Shown here piece after piece: positions 61,112 through 64,000 of a stretch of 64,000 bases of DNA. Position 1 is the stretch's first letter; every line of letters starts with the position of its first letter. The DNA comes from Piscinibacterium candidicorallinum (lineage in GTDB: Bacteria > Pseudomonadota > Gammaproteobacteria > Burkholderiales > Burkholderiaceae_C). The notes under the pieces were generated by a model. It did no database searches and was not told the origin of the DNA. It saw only the letters and a list, made by a program, of their open reading frames with translations. The stretch covers positions 1,178,001 to 1,242,000 of the forward strand of contig NZ_CP180191.1 of assembly GCF_047549485.1 (NCBI RefSeq). The letters are read 5' to 3'. The translations under genes were made by a program, and so were the position numbers.

Positions 61112-61174
61112 GTCCATCTGGTGCGGCTCTTCAGGCCAAAGTGGCTGAAGAACCGCGCCAGACAAGCGGAAAGC
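61112..61174 (-). repeat. Palindromic dispersed repeat, copy R6 (reverse)
   Basis: Plus strand: GTCCATCTGGT, arm GCGGCTCTTCAG, GCCAAAGTGG, arm CTGAAGAACCGC, GCCAGACAAGCGGAAAG. In the inverse orientation to R5 and located just beyond the SDR gene, 20 bp from the stop of the convergent propeller protein. Confidence 0.88.
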
Positions 61175-61193
61175 CCGCTTCAATCGCCCAGCA

Positions 61194-64000
61194 TTACCGT
61201 CGTGGCGTTGTGCCGGCGTCTCGCTCAAGCCGTGCGGGCGCGCCTCGAGGCACAGACACCCACTGCTTGCCGATGCGCTGCTTCAGGGGTGGCGGCTGAA
61301 GCAGCGTGCGGCCAGTTGCGTCTATCTGCGGGCGGGAGGTTCCTGCATTCGGTTTGCGCAGCGAACTGATGTCGCTTCGGCGCGGTGTGCTCTTGGGCGG
61401 GCGTGTGGCGTTTTGCGGGTTGAGCCGCAGCGTCTGCTTGAAGCTCGGGTTGTCCGGCCGCACCGCCAGATTGCCCAGCGACTGATTCGCCAGCAGCATG
61501 CCGCCGTCACCGCCGGCCAGCACGAGGCCGCCCGGCGCCCATGCTGTGGCGAGCATGGCGCCGCTCAGGGGCAGATCCAGACGGGACCACGTCGCGCCGT
61601 TGTCGGTCCGCCAGATGCCACCTACGCCCACGGCAATCCCCGTGGAGCCGCTGAAGCGCACATCGGTCATGCTGCCGAGGTCGGTACTGTCGATCACCCG
61701 GCTCCAGTTGAAGCCGGTGTCTGCACTGCGCAGCAGGGCAGAGTCTGTGGCCATGAAGATTGTGCCGTTCGGCCCGGGTTGGATGGCCTGGATGTTGTCG
61801 CGCCGGTTGCTCGTGCCCGCGTCCGGCAAGGCGAATTGCAGCCACGTAGCCCCTGCGTCGCTGGTACGCCAAAGCCGTGCAGTACCTGGCGTGCCTGCTG
61901 AACCGGCCACGAATCCGAGTGTGGGTGACACGAAGCGCGCAGCCGTGAGCTGGACGCCGGAGTTGTCGAGCCCGGGCAGGTTAATGCGGGTCCAGGTCTG
62001 GCCGCCGTTGGTCGAACGATCAACAAAGCTTTGGATGACGCCGTTCACCACGGTGTAGCTGGTCACGATGAGGGTCTGCTCGTCGGCCATGGCCACGGCA
62101 GGGTAGTTGCCGGTTGCCGTCGGCGGACGGATTTCGGTCCAGGTGTCGCCCGAGTCGGCGCTGATGAAGACGCCCTCGAAGCTTGTCGCGGCCGCAGCCA
62201 CGGTGTCCGAACCCCAGCTGATGGTCTGGCGGAATGTGGTTGCCAGCACGCCAGTGGCGTTGTCGTTCCAGGTGCGGCCATCCGTGCTGCGCTTCAGGCC
62301 ATTGTTGATCTGCGCCAGCAATACGCTGCGGCTCGGGTTGGCTTCAATCGCCCAGACCGTGTTGTTCAGGTTCCCACCGGCAATTGCGCTCCAGGTCTCG
62401 CCGCCATCCACCGTGCGCGCAATGGCACCGTAGTCGCCAATCGCAACGCCCTGCTGCGCGTTGCGCATGAAGGGCCGCCAATTCTGCTGGCCAGCAGGAA
62501 GGCTGAAGGTTTCAGGGCTCCAGTTCAGACCGCCATCCGTGCTGCGTGAATGCCGGCTGTCGCCGCCAAAGATCACCACCGTGTTTGCCCCGCCATAGGC
62601 CGCGCGGGGCGCCACGAAGGGCAGGGTCACCGTGCTCCAGCTTGCGCCGAAGTCCGTGCTTCGCGCAGCCACGGGCTGCGAGTCATTCAAGGCCAATCCC
62701 ACGCCCTGTCCGTTGAAGACCACACTGCTCAGATTTGGGTTTGCCGTGAGCATGCCGGACACGACGGACCAGCTCAGGCCGCCGTCTGTACTGCGCACGC
62801 CACGGCCGATGCCGCTGGCCACAAAGACGTCGCTGCCCGCGTAGGCAACACCCGTCAGGTTGGTGGAATTCGGTGCGACGATCTCCGGCACGTTCAGTGC
62901 TGTCCAGGTGCTGCCGCCATCCGTAGTGCGCAGGATCTGCTCCGGGCCGACGGCCACGCCGACCAGAGCATCCTTGAAGGCGATCCCAACCGTGAAATTG
63001 CTCGGCGACGTGCGGGTCCAGGTCGATCCGCCATCGGTACTCAGGTACATGCCGCGCGCATTGGGATCGTCCTGGTCATCGATCGCGGCAACCAGGCGGC
63101 CAGGGCTCGGTGAAGCCAGTGCGGTGAACGTGTAGCGCTGCGTCTGCCAGCTCGCAGTGACCGTGCCGCCGAAGTCGCTGCTGGTCAACACAGTCCCCGC
63201 CTCGCCCACGACGGTGATTCCGCTGCCGTTGGCTTCAAACGCCAGTCCGGTCAGGCGGTTGGCCATCGGGGCCGGCTGGACATAGCACCAGCCAAACTGC
63301 CCGCCAAAGCAGGCCCCTACCGACGCAGGCGGGCCGACATTCACGCCACCGTTCACCGTGAGGGTCATTGCGCTGCTGGTGACGCACTGCCCACCCGCCG
63401 CCGTGCTGTTGCACACCTGCACGCTGAAGCTTGCACCGTTGTCCGCAAGCTGTGCGTTCTGCAGGGTGTAGCTGCTGCCTGTGGCGTTCAGAAGGGCCAG
63501 TCCGTTGCGGAACCACTGGTAGCGCAGCTCGGTGCCGGTCGCGCTGACACTGAACGTTGCGGTGCTGCCGGCATTGACAGTCTGGTTCCCGGATTCACTT
63601 TGAATCTGGGGTGCGGCCACCTGAACGGTGAGCACGGCGCCGGTGCCGAACACGGCACCCGCCGTGTTGTACGCCACGAGGTTGTAGACCGCGCCGTTGT
63701 CGGCCGACGTCGTTGCCGGCGTGGTGTAGCTCGCGCAGTTGGTCGCGCCAAGGATGCCCACGCCATTGCGGGTCCACTGGCACTGCGGCGTCGGGCTGCC
63801 CGTCACGGTGGCGGTGAACGTCGCGGTGCTGCCCAGGGGCACACTGCGGTTCTGCGGCGAAGCCGTAATGACAGGCAGCGTGGGTGCCGGTGTCACCACC
63901 AGGCTCGCCGGGCTGCTGGTCACGCTGCCAGCGCTGTTGCTGACGGTCACGGTGTAGTCGCCCGCGTTGGCAGTCTGCACGTTGCTCAGGGACAGCACTG
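61194..64000 (-). CDS. Ig-like plus YCF48/BNR-type beta-propeller protein, 5' end beyond window
   Basis: About 935 residues are visible and the frame is open to the right edge, so the true start and signal peptide are outside. Ig-like modules come first (the end of one, then two starting at LPVITASPQNRSVPLGSTAT and PQIQSESGNQTVNAGSTAT, to about residue 215). Then there is a long repeat of Asp-box blades such as YLSTDGGSTWTR, LRTTDGGSTWTAL, VRSTDGGLSWSV and RSTNGGQTWTRI (about 250-840). The last 90 residues are Pro/Arg/Lys-rich and unlike the rest. It resembles large exported proteins with sialidase/YCF48-like propellers. Function unknown, likely extracellular. Confidence 0.82.
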   Translation of the reverse strand, partial: VLSLSNVQTANAGDYTVTVSNSAGSVTSSPASLVVTPAPTLPVITASPQNRSVPLGSTATFTATVTGSPTPQCQWTRNGVGILGATNCASYTTPATTSADNGAVYNLVAYNTAGAVFGTGAVLTVQVAAPQIQSESGNQTVNAGSTATFSVSATGTELRYQWFRNGLALLNATGSSYTLQNAQLADNGASFSVQVCNSTAAGGQCVTSSAMTLTVNGGVNVGPPASVGACFGGQFGWCYVQPAPMANRLTGLAFEANGSGITVVGEAGTVLTSSDFGGTVTASWQTQRYTFTALASPSPGRLVAAIDDQDDPNARGMYLSTDGGSTWTRTSPSNFTVGIAFKDALVGVAVGPEQILRTTDGGSTWTALNVPEIVAPNSTNLTGVAYAGSDVFVASGIGRGVRSTDGGLSWSVVSGMLTANPNLSSVVFNGQGVGLALNDSQPVAARSTDFGASWSTVTLPFVAPRAAYGGANTVVIFGGDSRHSRSTDGGLNWSPETFSLPAGQQNWRPFMRNAQQGVAIGDYGAIARTVDGGETWSAIAGGNLNNTVWAIEANPSRSVLLAQINNGLKRSTDGRTWNDNATGVLATTFRQTISWGSDTVAAAATSFEGVFISADSGDTWTEIRPPTATGNYPAVAMADEQTLIVTSYTVVNGVIQSFVDRSTNGGQTWTRINLPGLDNSGVQLTAARFVSPTLGFVAGSAGTPGTARLWRTSDAGATWLQFALPDAGTSNRRDNIQAIQPGPNGTIFMATDSALLRSADTGFNWSRVIDSTDLGSMTDVRFSGSTGIAVGVGGIWRTDNGATWSRLDLPLSGAMLATAWAPGGLVLAGGDGGMLLANQSLGNLAVRPDNPSFKQTLRLNPQNATRPPKSTPRRSDISSLRKPNAGTSRPQIDATGRTLLQPPPLKQRIGKQWVSVPRGAPARLERDAGTTPRR

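Overview
The window is GC-rich chromosomal DNA of a Gram-negative bacterium. Gene content and order (purM beside perM, miaA-mutL, clpS-clpA, exbB-exbD-lpxK-trm112-kdsB-adk, xseA/sodB) fit a betaproteobacterium, most likely Burkholderiales. I cannot name the genus. No rRNA, tRNA, CRISPR array, prophage or transposase was seen. Genes are dense, with many 1-20 bp overlaps that imply translational coupling.

Layout. 1-2.8 kb: perM (cut by the left edge), purM, riboflavin synthase and a small CCGSGC protein. 2.8-7.0 kb: an accessory block bounded by two inverted copies of a palindromic repeat; it holds an ArsR regulator, a fatty acid desaturase, a membrane protein, a secreted cyanophycinase-like peptidase and a DUF3052 protein. 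7.0-12 kb: AAA+ ATPase, EamA transporter, miaA and mutL (minus). 12-17 kb: dedA, prpF-like gene, a PH-like membrane protein, a nucleoside permease and a second EamA transporter. 17.2-20.2 kb: amiC-like amidase and tsaE, diverging from queG with overlapping start codons. 20.2-25.1 kb: one seven-gene minus-strand operon, pntAA-panD-pntAB-small ORF-pntB-P-loop kinase-mtnN. 25.2-32 kb: Nudix hydrolase, mnmA and a MacAB-type adaptor/ATPase/two-permease export system. 32.1-34.5 kb: a bufferin operon (RiPP precursor BufA, DUF692/MNIO enzyme BufB, DUF2063 partner BufC, DoxX protein). 34.6-39.8 kb: MFS/spermidine-synthase fusion, small proteins, dut and a glycine-zipper protein. 39.8-41.5 kb: flavocytochrome c sulfide dehydrogenase. 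41.7-46.6 kb: clpS-clpA, a cold-shock gene, two small exported proteins and sodB. 46.7-54 kb: xseA and, divergently, exbBD-lpxK-trm112-kdsB, then an orphan peptide-binding protein and adk. 54.2-56.8 kb: a proton-pumping membrane pyrophosphatase fused to an OmpA-like domain. 56.9-64 kb: two large exported beta-propeller proteins on either side of an SDR dehydrogenase gene.

Themes. Energy and redox genes are prominent (transhydrogenase, H+-PPase, sulfide oxidation, ExbBD), along with metal and oxidative stress defence (bufferin, Fe-SOD, ClpAP). The main structure not explained by genes is a family of about 65 bp palindromic repeats. There are six intergenic copies, plus an inverted pair that lies in frame inside the MutL linker. 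Their orientations alternate strictly, so every neighbouring pair converges on the DNA between them.
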